From: Reyranella humidisoli
GTDB taxonomy: Bacteria > Pseudomonadota > Alphaproteobacteria > Reyranellales > Reyranellaceae
Assembly: GCF_019039055.1 (NCBI RefSeq)
Contig: NZ_JAHOPB010000001.1
Location: 3,198,001 to 3,262,000, forward strand
Length of the DNA: 64,000 nucleotides
Reading direction: 5' to 3'
Shown here: in pieces, positions 52,899-62,122 of the stretch
Layout of the letters: each line of letters begins with the position of its first letter
How positions within the stretch are numbered: position 1 is the first letter of the stretch
The notes under the pieces: model-generated
The model's database searches: none
Seen by the model: the letters and a program-made list of their open reading frames with translations, nothing else
What the model was told of the DNA's origin: nothing
Program-made: the position numbers and the translations under genes

Positions 52899-54236
52899 GT
52901 GCCCGATCAAGCGCTGGTGAATTCCGATTTGCAGTCCGCCCTGGCCGAAGCCAAGCAGGCCTATGTCGATCGCAATCCCAAGAGCTTCAGCCGCCACCAG
53001 GATGCCTGCGTGGCGATGCCCGGCGGCAACACCCGCACGACGCTGCACAATTCGCCGTTTCCGCTGACCGTCGTGCGCGGCGAGGGCTGCCGCCTCTGGG
53101 ACGCCGATGGCCACGAGTATATCGACGTGCTGGGCGAATATACCGCCGGCATCTATGGCCATTCCCATCCGGTGATCCGTGCCGCGATCGACAAGGCCCT
53201 GGACCATGGCTGGAACTTTGGCGGCCGCAACGAGAACGAAGGCAAGCTCGCCAAGCTGATCGCCGACCGCATGCCGTCGATCGACCTGGTGCGCTTCACC
53301 AATTCCGGCACCGAGGGCAACGTGATGGCGCTGGCCGGCGCCCGCGTCTTCGCCCAGCGCAAGGGCCGCACCAGGGCCACCAAGGTCATGGTGTTCCACG
53401 GCGGGTATCACGGCGGCGTGCTCTACTTCGTGAGCGGCGGCAGCCCGGTGAACATGCCCTACGAATATGTGGTGGCGCCCTACAACGACATCGAAGGCAC
53501 GAAGGCACTGCTGGCCAAGCATGGCGAGGAGTTGTTCGCCGTGCTGCTGGAGCCGATGCAGGGCAGTCACGGCTGCCTGCCGGGCGACGTCGATTTCCTG
53601 AAGGCGGTGCGCGAGGAGACGCGCGCGCGTGGCATCACCATGATCTTCGACGAGGTCATGACCTCGCGCCTCTCGCCGGGTGGCCTGCAGGCCAGGCACG
53701 GCGTGATCCCCGACATGACCACGCTCGGCAAGTATATCGGCGGCGGCATGTCGTTCGGCGCCTTTGGCGGCAAGCGCGAGATCATGGAACTGTTCGACCC
53801 GACCAAGCCGGACGCGCTGCCCCATGCCGGCACCTTCAACAACAACGCGCTCACCATGGCAGCGGGCGTCGCGGGCTACGGCGAGGTCTATACGGCCGAG
53901 GCCGCCAAGACGCTTAACGACCGTGGCGACAGTATCCGCGAACGGTTGAACGCGATCTGCCGCAAGGCCGGCGTGGCCTTCCAGTTCTCCGGCATCGGCT
54001 CGATGATGACGGCCCACGCCACCGCGCGGCCGATCAAAACCGCGGCCGACATCGCCTCGTCGAACCAGGATGTGAAAGAGCTGTTCTTCTTCGACATGAG
54101 CGCGGCCGGCATCTGGATCGCCCGCCGCGGCTTCGTGGCCCTGAACGTCATGATCGGCGACGCCGAGGGCGACCGCTTCGTGGCGGCCGTCGAGGAATTC
54201 GTCTCGGCGCGAAAGGCCCTTTTGCAGGCGGCCTAA
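52899..54236 (+). CDS. class-III PLP enzyme, glutamate-1-semialdehyde-aminomutase-like
   Basis: A 445-residue fold-type-I PLP enzyme. GTG 52899 is favoured by GAGGAG about 7 bases upstream; a GTG at 52866 overlapping the previous stop is also open. It has ADGHEYIDVLGEYTAGIYGHSHP, TNSGTEGNVMALAGAR, FHGGYHGG, IFDEVMTSR (Asp to PLP nitrogen) and TTLGKYIGGGMSFGAFGG with the Schiff-base Lys, then HAGTFNNNALTMAAG. This is the HemL-like branch, but the neighbours are not haem genes, so a different aminomutase, transaminase or lyase function is expected. PbfA, a hydroxy-AEP ammonia-lyase of the wider class-III group, is one possibility. Confidence 0.85.
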   Translation: MPDQALVNSDLQSALAEAKQAYVDRNPKSFSRHQDACVAMPGGNTRTTLHNSPFPLTVVRGEGCRLWDADGHEYIDVLGEYTAGIYGHSHPVIRAAIDKALDHGWNFGGRNENEGKLAKLIADRMPSIDLVRFTNSGTEGNVMALAGARVFAQRKGRTRATKVMVFHGGYHGGVLYFVSGGSPVNMPYEYVVAPYNDIEGTKALLAKHGEELFAVLLEPMQGSHGCLPGDVDFLKAVREETRARGITMIFDEVMTSRLSPGGLQARHGVIPDMTTLGKYIGGGMSFGAFGGKREIMELFDPTKPDALPHAGTFNNNALTMAAGVAGYGEVYTAEAAKTLNDRGDSIRERLNAICRKAGVAFQFSGIGSMMTAHATARPIKTAADIASSNQDVKELFFFDMSAAGIWIARRGFVALNVMIGDAEGDRFVAAVEEFVSARKALLQAA

Positions 54237-54253
54237 GGGCTTACAGTGGGGGA

Positions 54254-55234
54254 ATGACCAAGAGCCAGGAATTCCCCCAGCCGGTCCCCGGCACCGTGGT
54301 GCCCCGTTTCGGCGACGTCGCCACCTTCATGCGCCTGCCGCTGTTCCGCGACCCGGCGGAGGTCGAGATCGGCATGGTCGGCGTGCCATGGGACGGCGGC
54401 ACGACCAACCGTCCCGGCGCGCGGCACGGTCCACGCCAGATGCGCGATCTCTCCACGATGATGCGGCGTATCCACCATGTGACGGGCGTGGCACCCTATG
54501 AGTTGGCCAGGTGCGGCGATCTCGGCGACGCGCCGGTCAATCCCGCCAGCCTCGACGATTCGCTCGACCGGATCGAGAAGCATTACGCCAAACTCCATGC
54601 TGCGGGCGTCGTGCCGCTGTCGGCGGGCGGCGACCACCTGATCACGCTGCCGATCATGCGCGGCATCCGAAAGGGCCTGCCGCCACTCGGCATGGTGCAT
54701 TTCGACGCCCACAGCGACACCTGGGACACCTATTTCGGCGGCTTCAAGTACACGCACGGCACGCCCTTCCGCCGCGCCGTGGAGGAGGGACTGCTCGACC
54801 CCAAACGCGTGGTGCAGATCGGCATCCGCGGCTCTCTCTACAAGGCCGACGACAACCAGTGGGCCCTCGACCAGGGCATGCGCGTGATCACCATCGAGGA
54901 GTATTTCGAGCTGGGCGTCGAGAAGGTGATCGCGGAGGCGCGCCGGGTCGTCGGCACCGGCCCGACCTATGTGAGCTTCGACGTCGACGGGCTCGACCCC
55001 GCCTATGCGCCCGGCACCGGCACGCCCGAGATCGGCGGCTACACCCCGCACGAGGCGCAGCGCATGCTGCGCGGCCTGCGCGGCCTCGACCTGGTCGGCG
55101 GCGATGTCGTCGAGGTCTCGCCACCGTTCGACATGAGCGGCAACACCGCGCTCGTCGGTGTCACCATGATGTGGGAGATCCTCTGCCTGCTCGCCGAATC
55201 GGTGGCGAAGCGGAAGGGGCGTCTGCAGGCCTAG
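54254..55234 (+). CDS. ureohydrolase (agmatinase/guanidino-acid hydrolase family)
   Basis: A 326-residue binuclear-Mn hydrolase that releases urea from a guanidino compound. All metal motifs are present: SAGGDHLITLP, VHFDAHSDTWD and SFDVDGLDPAYAPGTGTPE. The N-terminal DVATFMRLPLFRDPAEVEIGMVGVPWDGGTTNRPGARHGPR block is close to guanidinobutyrase/guanidinopropionase-like proteins rather than arginase. It starts 17 bp after the PLP gene with a GGGGGA site, so it is probably the last gene of the transporter operon. Its last 4 bp overlap the stop of the convergent giant repeat gene. Confidence 0.9.
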   Translation: MTKSQEFPQPVPGTVVPRFGDVATFMRLPLFRDPAEVEIGMVGVPWDGGTTNRPGARHGPRQMRDLSTMMRRIHHVTGVAPYELARCGDLGDAPVNPASLDDSLDRIEKHYAKLHAAGVVPLSAGGDHLITLPIMRGIRKGLPPLGMVHFDAHSDTWDTYFGGFKYTHGTPFRRAVEEGLLDPKRVVQIGIRGSLYKADDNQWALDQGMRVITIEEYFELGVEKVIAEARRVVGTGPTYVSFDVDGLDPAYAPGTGTPEIGGYTPHEAQRMLRGLRGLDLVGGDVVEVSPPFDMSGNTALVGVTMMWEILCLLAESVAKRKGRLQA

Positions 55235-58200
55235 ACGAACAGGAAGTCCGTCGATCCCGGCAGGGTGGTCACGCCCTGCAGGGTCAGGGTGTCGCCGTTG
55301 GTGCCCGTGATCACCATGTTCCCGGCGACCACCGCGCTGTTGTTCTGGACGTAGGTGTAGTCGGCGAATTCCGAACCTGGCAGAGAGACCTTGTCGTCTG
55401 CCGCAATGAAGTCGGTGATGATCGCCTGCCCGAAGTAGGGCGTGAAGGCAAACGTATCGGAGCCGCCGCCACCGGTCATCGTATCGTCGAAGATGCTGTT
55501 GATGGTCTGGCTGATGCCCTGTCCGTTCAGGACATGGCCGCCATCGTTCATGTTGTAGGTGGCCAGGGTCAGCGTGTTGGCGGCGTCGTAGCTGTACTCG
55601 TAAGACGAGTAGCCCTGATTGGCGATGTCGGTGAAGTAGAAGTTCTTGCCCGTGAGCACGCCATTGCCGTTGGCGTACTCGAATTCGTACGACGTGCTCG
55701 TTTGATTGGTGACGCCCGTGTACAACTGGCTCACGAGCTGGCCCGCCGCATTGAATTCGTGGACCTCGCCGGTCCAGTCCTGCCCCGCGATATTGGTCAC
55801 ATAGCCTTTCGAGCCGGTCAGGCTGCCACCCGAATAATCGTATTCCAGGGAGGAGTAGGGTTGGTTGCCGGTGACGGTATAGCCGCTATAGACGACCTTC
55901 GTCGTATTGCCCGATGCGTCGAGGTCGACCTCGCGGGTCGTGTAGGACTGCCCTTCGATGTTCGTGAAGTAGTACTTCTGCGCGACCACCGCGCCGCCGC
56001 CATAGGCGCCGTTGGCGTAGGCATAGTCGTACTCGTAGGACGAATAGGCCTGGCTGGTGATCCCGCTGGCGACGATCTTGGAAAGGTTGTGGTCGCCGTC
56101 GAGATGGATCTCGCCGCCGGTGTAGGATTGGCCTGTCACCGGTGCGAGGACGTACTTGCTGCCGCTCAGCGTGCCGCCGAGATAGTGATATTCGTAGGAC
56201 GAGAAGAAAGTGCTTTCCGGGCCGGACAGTCCGGAGAACACCTGCTTCAGGAGGCGGGGCGTGGTCGACGTGTCCCACATGTCCACCAGGTCCGTGTAGT
56301 TCGTGCCCGGCTGGGCTGTCGTGTACTCATAGTGGGTGCCGGTGGCGACGGTCGTCTGCACGCCGTTGATCATCTCGTAGAAAGTGCTGCTGGCCGCCTT
56401 GCCCTGGTCGGCTGTCGGATTGAATCCGACCAGTGTCGCCTCGATCAGGTTGCCGTTGACGTCGAAGACGTCTTCTTCGCCGGTACTGCCGCCCGGGCCG
56501 GGGTTGAAATAGGTGTAAGCCGACGACGCGGGCGTCGTGACGCCGTTGGCGTATTCGTATGTGACCGTCGTGAAGGTGCTGCGGGCAGCCCCACCGGACT
56601 GGTAGATGGAGGGCAGCGCACTGGTGGCGACGGTGATCGCGTTGGTGTTGACCGGGCTCGAATAGTAGTCGAGCACCGTGCGCCCCATCGAATCGGTGTC
56701 GTGCTCGTAACTCGGCGCATCCGTGATGTTGCCGCCCGTATAGTGGACGGCGAACTCCCGCGTCAGGACGAGCACGCCGGAGCCATTGGCGCCGCTCGAC
56801 AGCACGCCGTGGCGATAGTCCTGCTCGAAGGACGAGAAGGTGCCCGACGTTCCCGTGACGACGATCGTCCGTTGGCCCACCATCTCGCCGATCGCGGTGC
56901 TGTAGGCCGTGAAATCGGCATCCGTGAAGGTGAGGGTGGGGATGCCGGCATCGCTGAAGCCGATGGTCTCGACATGGGTGTTGCTGTTCAGCGCGGCGAT
57001 GTTGGCGACGATGGTCGCGGAACTGTCGGTGATGGCCAACCCGTAGGGCGTCGTGTTCGCATTCGTCGTCTGCAGGAGCACGTTTGCATAGCCGGTGATG
57101 CCGGCGAAGTTCATGGCGATCAGGCCATTGTCCGAAACCGTCACCGGGAACGGGCTGCCGACCTGGGTCTCGAGGGCCTGAAGGGCCACCAGGGCATTCG
57201 AAATGTTTGCAGCAGTGTCGGCATAGCTGCTGGTCGACGAGACGAGAATGTAGAGCGGCGCGCTCTGGGTGCCGGTCGCGCTGCCGAAGGGGGTGGTCCC
57301 GTTCGGCATCATCTCCATCATGGTCGCGCTGTAGATGCCTTCCGCCAGCGTAATACTTGCGGGCCCCGCGCCGCCCCAGGTCTGCCACTGGCCGTCGAGA
57401 TCGGCGGTCCCGCTCACTGTCGTGCCCAGTGCCGTGTTGGTGGCGGCGTCTACTATGGTGATCCGGGCGACGTCGCCGGCGTTGATCTTGTTGGTGAAGT
57501 TGGAGATGAGGCCGCTCGTCGGCAGGCCGGTGCTGATCGATCCGGTCGGCGTTCCCGAATGGGTTCCATTGTTCGTCCCGGTCCAGCCGAAGGCCAGGGT
57601 GGCGGAGGCGGAGGCGATCAGGATCGCCGGCGTGACGGTTGTGGTTTGGGATATGGGGTCGTAGATGCCGGTGCCGTTCTGACCGTCGATGGCGGTGAAC
57701 ACGAGGCCCGCCAGCGTGCCCGCCACCGGGGCGGCCGGCATCGGCGAGAACTGGCTGTTGTAGACGAAATCGAGGAGACCGCTCGGCATCGTGCTGGCAG
57801 GATTCAGCGCAAGCTGGATCTGGCTGGAGGTCAGCGTGCCGGGCGGGAAGGTCGCGCCGCCGCCGGCGGCCACGCTGAGGTCCGAGGTCGAGATGACGCC
57901 CGGGCTCGTCGAGGCGGCCGTGGCGTAGAAATCATAGACCTTCTGGTCGCCCGAATCGTCGCCGACGACGAGCTGGTACCAGTAGACTCCGCCGACGGCC
58001 GGGCTGGCCGGCGACGGCAGGTCGTTGATGGCGAACGTCCCGACGGCAGGGGGATTGGGATCCGCGGCGTCGGCGCCGGCCGACCAGGATCCCGCCGACC
58101 CCGTTACGCTGAAGTTCTGCCAAAGGTTGCCGCCGGTCTCGACCGTCACATAGTCGAACGTCGCGTGCCCGCTGCCGCTCTTGCCGGTGTAGATGCCCAG

Positions 58201-59895
58201 CTTGATGGTGGCGTCTTCGCGGATGAGAAGACCTGCCGCCTGGCCATTGACCAGCACGGAAAGCCCCGACGTCTGCGTCGGGATCAGGTAGTCGGCGCCG
58301 AGCGGCTTCAGGTAGTTGGCGCCGACCGGTTCGGTGTAGTTGCCGGTTTCGGTCGAGGCATAGACATAGAGATCGATGTTGGTGACGTTGTTCGACGGGC
58401 TGGTGCCGCTGCCCGAACCGGGTTGGGACAGCGCGATCAGCGGACCGGGCGTGAGGCCGCTCGACAGATTGTCGGAAAAGGCCGAGCCGTAGACGTTCGT
58501 ATTTTCGAAGAAGATCTTCGAATAGGGATCGTAGTGTTGATAGGCCGGCACCGGCGACGCGGTGGTGTCGCGGTTGCCGTCGAACGCATAGGCCGAGGCC
58601 CAATTGCGGGAATCGTCGAGGTTCACAGAGCCCGCGCCCAGATTGTCGGGGCCGGCGGTGCCCTGGCTGAACGGGTTCGCCTGATTGGCGATCGAGCCCC
58701 AGTAGCCTGCAGTGAAACCCGTGAACAGGTTGGTGAAGATCGTGCCGTACTGGTTGTTGGCCGAGGGGTTGAAGGAATTGTCGGTCGCCTCCGTCCCCGA
58801 CGGCTGTCCGCTGCCAGGGATGACGTAGGGGACGGAGTTGGCGGGGGTGGTCGAGTCCCAGCTGCTCCACATCGTCGCCGTGCCCTGACCCGCGGCGTAC
58901 AGGTTTTCCTGCAGCGTGGCCGCGCTGATCAGCATGTAGCCCTGGGTCTGGCTCGACGAGCTCGGGCTGAACAGGAAGTAGGTGCCGGCGGCCCCCCAGC
59001 CGTTGGTCCCCGTGTTCGCCGCCAGGGTCAGCGAGGAGACGGTGTACTCGTAATACTGGGAATTGTGCCAGATGCCATTGGCGTCGGGTTCTCCATTGCT
59101 GACGCCCGACAGCGTGACGTCGGTAAGGGAGGCAAAGGCCGTGAGATATCCGGTTCCGGTTCCGTCGGGAAGCGTATCCCAGACAGTGGTCGGCCAGAGC
59201 GGCGTGGCCGTCTTGTTGAAGAAGCCGTTGGACGGCGACACGAAGAGCGCGGAGTCGCCGTTGAGCGGACTTCCGGCGGCCGTGTAGGTGTGGTTCGCCG
59301 AGCCGTTGAGCGGCGTCAGCAAACTCAGCAGGTCCTGGCCGCTCAGGTTCGAGCCACGCTCATCGGAGGTGCCGTTCGAATACGAGACCTTCACGCCCAG
59401 GTTGGGCCCCCAGCCGTCGATCGCGGTGAGGTCGCCCTGGTCGGAGCCCTGGCCCAACAGCGAGTACTCGAAGGCCGCATAGCCGAAGTTCCACGCCTGC
59501 GAGTTCGGCTGGATGTTTCCGACATTGTTTCCGATGCTCGTCGGCAGGTCCGTGTGACCGGCCAACGGCTCGCTCTGCAGCAGGAGATAGGCAACGCCGC
59601 CGTTCACGTACTGATAGGCGCTGTCCGTCAGCGACACCGTCACATTGTAGTTGCCGTCGGTGCCCAATGTGACGTTCGGGGTGAGAGATCCCTGAATGAT
59701 CAGCGGCGTCGTGTTGTTGGTCGCACCCGGATCGGCATAGGGGCCGGAGGTGAAGACGTCGGATATCGGGGTATCCGCCGGCGGCTTGTCCAACCACAGA
59801 TAGGCCCACACCGGCGCGGTGCCCAAGCCGTGCGCATGGCCCGTGGCTTCCAGAACGAAGGCGGGAGTCATGTGGAACGTCAGGGTCGTCGACAT
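55231..59895 (-). CDS. giant repeat protein, probably secreted by type I secretion
   Basis: A 1554-residue acidic, Gly/Ser/Thr/Asn-rich, Cys-poor protein with no Sec signal. ATG 59895 is preceded by GGAGG at 5 bases; an ATG at 59907 contains that site and is less likely. The N-terminal third has TAIDGWGPNLGVKVSY and YDPYSKIFFENTNVYGSAFSDN, faintly reminiscent of GH64/thaumatin-like glucanases. Residues about 1010-1450 hold roughly eight units of about 50 residues built on SSYEYDY...GSKYY.TNI.GQSYT (e.g. nt 55600, 55690, 55850, 56035, 56195). One RTX-like GGGGSDTF (near 1475) and a beta-rich tail ending in aliphatic and aromatic residues resemble T1SS substrates. No secretion genes adjoin. Function unknown. 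Confidence 0.85.
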   Translation of the reverse strand: MSTTLTFHMTPAFVLEATGHAHGLGTAPVWAYLWLDKPPADTPISDVFTSGPYADPGATNNTTPLIIQGSLTPNVTLGTDGNYNVTVSLTDSAYQYVNGGVAYLLLQSEPLAGHTDLPTSIGNNVGNIQPNSQAWNFGYAAFEYSLLGQGSDQGDLTAIDGWGPNLGVKVSYSNGTSDERGSNLSGQDLLSLLTPLNGSANHTYTAAGSPLNGDSALFVSPSNGFFNKTATPLWPTTVWDTLPDGTGTGYLTAFASLTDVTLSGVSNGEPDANGIWHNSQYYEYTVSSLTLAANTGTNGWGAAGTYFLFSPSSSSQTQGYMLISAATLQENLYAAGQGTATMWSSWDSTTPANSVPYVIPGSGQPSGTEATDNSFNPSANNQYGTIFTNLFTGFTAGYWGSIANQANPFSQGTAGPDNLGAGSVNLDDSRNWASAYAFDGNRDTTASPVPAYQHYDPYSKIFFENTNVYGSAFSDNLSSGLTPGPLIALSQPGSGSGTSPSNNVTNIDLYVYASTETGNYTEPVGANYLKPLGADYLIPTQTSGLSVLVNGQAAGLLIREDATIKLGIYTGKSGSGHATFDYVTVETGGNLWQNFSVTGSAGSWSAGADAADPNPPAVGTFAINDLPSPASPAVGGVYWYQLVVGDDSGDQKVYDFYATAASTSPGVISTSDLSVAAGGGATFPPGTLTSSQIQLALNPASTMPSGLLDFVYNSQFSPMPAAPVAGTLAGLVFTAIDGQNGTGIYDPISQTTTVTPAILIASASATLAFGWTGTNNGTHSGTPTGSISTGLPTSGLISNFTNKINAGDVARITIVDAATNTALGTTVSGTADLDGQWQTWGGAGPASITLAEGIYSATMMEMMPNGTTPFGSATGTQSAPLYILVSSTSSYADTAANISNALVALQALETQVGSPFPVTVSDNGLIAMNFAGITGYANVLLQTTNANTTPYGLAITDSSATIVANIAALNSNTHVETIGFSDAGIPTLTFTDADFTAYSTAIGEMVGQRTIVVTGTSGTFSSFEQDYRHGVLSSGANGSGVLVLTREFAVHYTGGNITDAPSYEHDTDSMGRTVLDYYSSPVNTNAITVATSALPSIYQSGGAARSTFTTVTYEYANGVTTPASSAYTYFNPGPGGSTGEEDVFDVNGNLIEATLVGFNPTADQGKAASSTFYEMINGVQTTVATGTHYEYTTAQPGTNYTDLVDMWDTSTTPRLLKQVFSGLSGPESTFFSSYEYHYLGGTLSGSKYVLAPVTGQSYTGGEIHLDGDHNLSKIVASGITSQAYSSYEYDYAYANGAYGGGAVVAQKYYFTNIEGQSYTTREVDLDASGNTTKVVYSGYTVTGNQPYSSLEYDYSGGSLTGSKGYVTNIAGQDWTGEVHEFNAAGQLVSQLYTGVTNQTSTSYEFEYANGNGVLTGKNFYFTDIANQGYSSYEYSYDAANTLTLATYNMNDGGHVLNGQGISQTINSIFDDTMTGGGGSDTFAFTPYFGQAIITDFIAADDKVSLPGSEFADYTYVQNNSAVVAGNMVITGTNGDTLTLQGVTTLPGSTDFLFV

Positions 59896-60009
59896 AGAGG
59901 CCTCCATGGTCTCGGGAGGCTCGCTGCCGGAGTTCCCATGGTGTGAAAGTCTCGTCGATCGTGACTCCAGTCAACGACCGTATCGGCCCTCGCACTGATC
60001 TTTTCTAAT

Positions 60010-60021
60010 CGATGATCATCG
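60010..60021. promoter_or_regulatory. perfect 12-bp palindrome between divergent genes
   Basis: CGATGATCATCG is its own reverse complement. It lies in the 175-bp gap between the giant repeat gene (minus) and the hydrolase gene (plus), 50 bp before the hydrolase start. It could be an operator for a dimeric regulator; no regulator gene adjoins. The rest of this gap shows no clear promoter pair. Confidence 0.35.
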
Positions 60022-60070
60022 GTACTCCGGGCGGTAGCGCAATTCCCGGCTGCCGGATTATTCTTGCGAA

Positions 60071-60919
60071 ATGCGCACCCTCTTTCTTGCCCTCCTGTTC
60101 GGCCTGCTCGTCTCTTCCGCGACCGCCCAGCCAGTGCCGCGCTGGATGACCCTGCCGCCCACGCCGTCGCTGCCGCCCGCCGTGAGCAGCGGTCACGCGC
60201 CGGTTAACGGCATCTCGATCTGGTACGCCACTTTCGGGAGCGGGCCGCCGGTCATTCTGCTGCATGGCGGCCTGGCGAACTCGAACTACTGGGGCCATCA
60301 GGTTCCGGAGCTGGCGAAGACCCACCGGGTCATCGTCATGGACAGCCGCGGCCACGGGCGCAGCACGCGCGACGCGCAGCCTTACGGTTACGCGCTGATG
60401 GCCTCGGACGTGATCGGCCTGATGGACTTCCTGGGCCTGCCGCAGGCCGCCGTGGTGGGCTGGAGCGACGGGGCGATCATCGGGCTCAGCATGGCGATGA
60501 CCAATCCGCAGCGCGTGTCACGTCTCTTCGCCTTTGCCGCCAACTCCGATCCCGGCGGCGTCAAGGACGTGACCAAGAGCCCGGTCTTCATGGAGTTCAT
60601 TGCGCGGGGCCAGAAGGAATACGAGGCGCTTTCGGCGACGCCCCGCGACTACAAGAAATTCGTCGAGGAGATCAGCACCATGTGGGCGACGCAGCCCAAC
60701 TGGACGGCCCGCGATCTCGCCGGCATCAAGGTCCACACCTGGATCGTCGACGCCGACCACGACGAGGCGATCAAGCGCGAGAACACGGAATTCATGGCAG
60801 GCGCCATCCCCGATGCGGGACTGCTGCTCCAGCCTGAAGTAAGCCATTTCTCGATGCTTCAGGCGCCACGGCAGTTCGCCGACGACATCCGGCGCTTCCT
60901 CGAGCGGAAGTGGGACTGA
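60071..60919 (+). CDS. exported alpha/beta hydrolase
   Basis: A 282-residue alpha/beta-hydrolase-fold protein with an N-terminal Sec signal peptide (MRTLFLALLFGLLVSSATAQ, cleavage after about residue 19), so probably periplasmic. It has the oxyanion motif ILLHGGLANS, MDSRGHGRST, nucleophile elbow VVGWSDGA with Ser, acid region VDADHDEAI and catalytic His in EVSHFSML. The triad is complete; esterase, lactonase or similar activity on a small substrate is likely. It is divergent from the giant repeat gene and convergent, 3 bp apart, with the Fe-ADH gene. No operon partner. Confidence 0.88.
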   Translation: MRTLFLALLFGLLVSSATAQPVPRWMTLPPTPSLPPAVSSGHAPVNGISIWYATFGSGPPVILLHGGLANSNYWGHQVPELAKTHRVIVMDSRGHGRSTRDAQPYGYALMASDVIGLMDFLGLPQAAVVGWSDGAIIGLSMAMTNPQRVSRLFAFAANSDPGGVKDVTKSPVFMEFIARGQKEYEALSATPRDYKKFVEEISTMWATQPNWTARDLAGIKVHTWIVDADHDEAIKRENTEFMAGAIPDAGLLLQPEVSHFSMLQAPRQFADDIRRFLERKWD

Positions 60920-60922
60920 GGC

Positions 60923-62068
60923 TCAGGCCGCCAGTTCCAGGATCTCCCTGACCTCGGCGGGCGTCGGGATCGGGCGCGGATTGCGCGGGACCCACGGCGT
61001 GCCCATCGCCTGCTGGGCGATGCGGTCGAAATGCTCGCGGCCGATCTTCACGTCGGACAGGGTGCGCGGCATGTCGAGGCCGCGGATGAAGCGGTCGAGC
61101 ACATCACCGGCATCCTCGCCGGGATGGCCCATCGCATTGGCGATCAGCGCCTGACGATCGGCATTGGCCGGCTTGTTCCAGCGCATGACCCACGGAAGCA
61201 TGATGCAGGAGGTGTGGCCGTGGGGAACGTCGAACACGGCGCCCAGCACGTAGCCGATGCCGTGGCTGGCCCCCATCGGCACGCCGGCCGCGATGCCCGC
61301 CATCGAGAGCCAGGAGCCGGTCTGGCAGTCGAGACGGGCGGCCATGTCGGACGGATCGGCCTTCACGCGCGCCAGGCCGCGCGCCAGCAGGGACAGGCCG
61401 TGCAGGGACGAGGCGTTGCTGAATTCGTTCGACTCGTTGGAGCAGACACCCTCGACGCAGTGATCGACAGCACGGATGCCGGTCGAGAGCAGGAGCCACA
61501 TCGGCGTGTGACGCGTCACCTCGGGATCGAGGATGACGGCCTGCGGGATGGTGAGGGGATGGCGGAACATCTCCTTCACCTTCGTGGCCTCGTTGGTGAC
61601 GCCGGCGATGGCCGAGAATTCGCCGGCGGAAAGGGTGGTGGGGATGGAGATCTGCCGCACGGTCGGCGGCTTCACCTCCACCGGGCCGCGGATGCGGTCC
61701 ATGTCGTCGACCGTCCGCACGTCGTTCGAGAGGCAGAGCTGGACGGCCTTGGCGGCATCGGTGATCGAGCCGCCACCCAGCGTGACGATCAGGTCGGCGC
61801 GGGCCTCGCGGGCCTGTTCGGCCGCGGCGACCACCGCGCTGCGGGGCGAATGGGCCGGCATCTTGTCGAACGTGCCGACGCACTTGTTGCCGAGAGCCCG
61901 GCGCAGCTTCTCGATCTCGTCGGTCTCGCGGTTGAGCGTGCCGCTCACCATCAGGAAGACGCGGGCGGCGCCCTGGCGCTCGACCAGTTCCGCCACCGCC
62001 TGTGCGGCGGGCCGGCCGAAGATTACTTCCTCCATCCTGCTGAAAACGATGCGGCCCGAAGCGGTCAT
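60923..62068 (-). CDS. iron-containing alcohol dehydrogenase / maleylacetate-reductase-like
   Basis: A 381-residue group-III Fe-dependent dehydrogenase, distinct from the one at 26979. Motifs: VTLGGGSITDAAKAVQL in the nucleotide domain, ISIPTTLSAGEFSAIAGVTNE (a shortened GTGSE-type loop), then metal ligands in STGIRAVDHCVEG, GASHGIGYVLGAVFDVPHGHTSC and the C-terminal ADRQALIANAMG region. The PTTLSAGEFS loop is seen in maleylacetate reductases and relatives, so it may reduce an unsaturated oxo-acid; an alcohol or aldehyde role is the alternative. It is divergent from the M20 peptidase gene across 54 bp. Confidence 0.87.
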   Translation of the reverse strand: MTASGRIVFSRMEEVIFGRPAAQAVAELVERQGAARVFLMVSGTLNRETDEIEKLRRALGNKCVGTFDKMPAHSPRSAVVAAAEQAREARADLIVTLGGGSITDAAKAVQLCLSNDVRTVDDMDRIRGPVEVKPPTVRQISIPTTLSAGEFSAIAGVTNEATKVKEMFRHPLTIPQAVILDPEVTRHTPMWLLLSTGIRAVDHCVEGVCSNESNEFSNASSLHGLSLLARGLARVKADPSDMAARLDCQTGSWLSMAGIAAGVPMGASHGIGYVLGAVFDVPHGHTSCIMLPWVMRWNKPANADRQALIANAMGHPGEDAGDVLDRFIRGLDMPRTLSDVKIGREHFDRIAQQAMGTPWVPRNPRPIPTPAEVREILELAA

Positions 62069-62122
62069 GCTCTTCTCCCTGTAATTTTGCTATCGTGGCG
62101 GCGAAAACAGGCAAGGGAAAGC

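Noticed and set aside
52899..54236. True hemL (glutamate-1-semialdehyde aminomutase for haem)
   Set aside because: Embedded in a transport/catabolic operon with an amine oxidase and ureohydrolase; the family resemblance is general to class-III PLP enzymes.
54511..59946. Very long open frame (about 1800 codons) on the plus strand opposite the giant repeat gene
   Set aside because: It overlaps the ureohydrolase out of frame, is dominated by Arg/Gly/Ala/Val/Asp and shows no domain. It is the antisense shadow of a GC-rich gene with strong codon bias.
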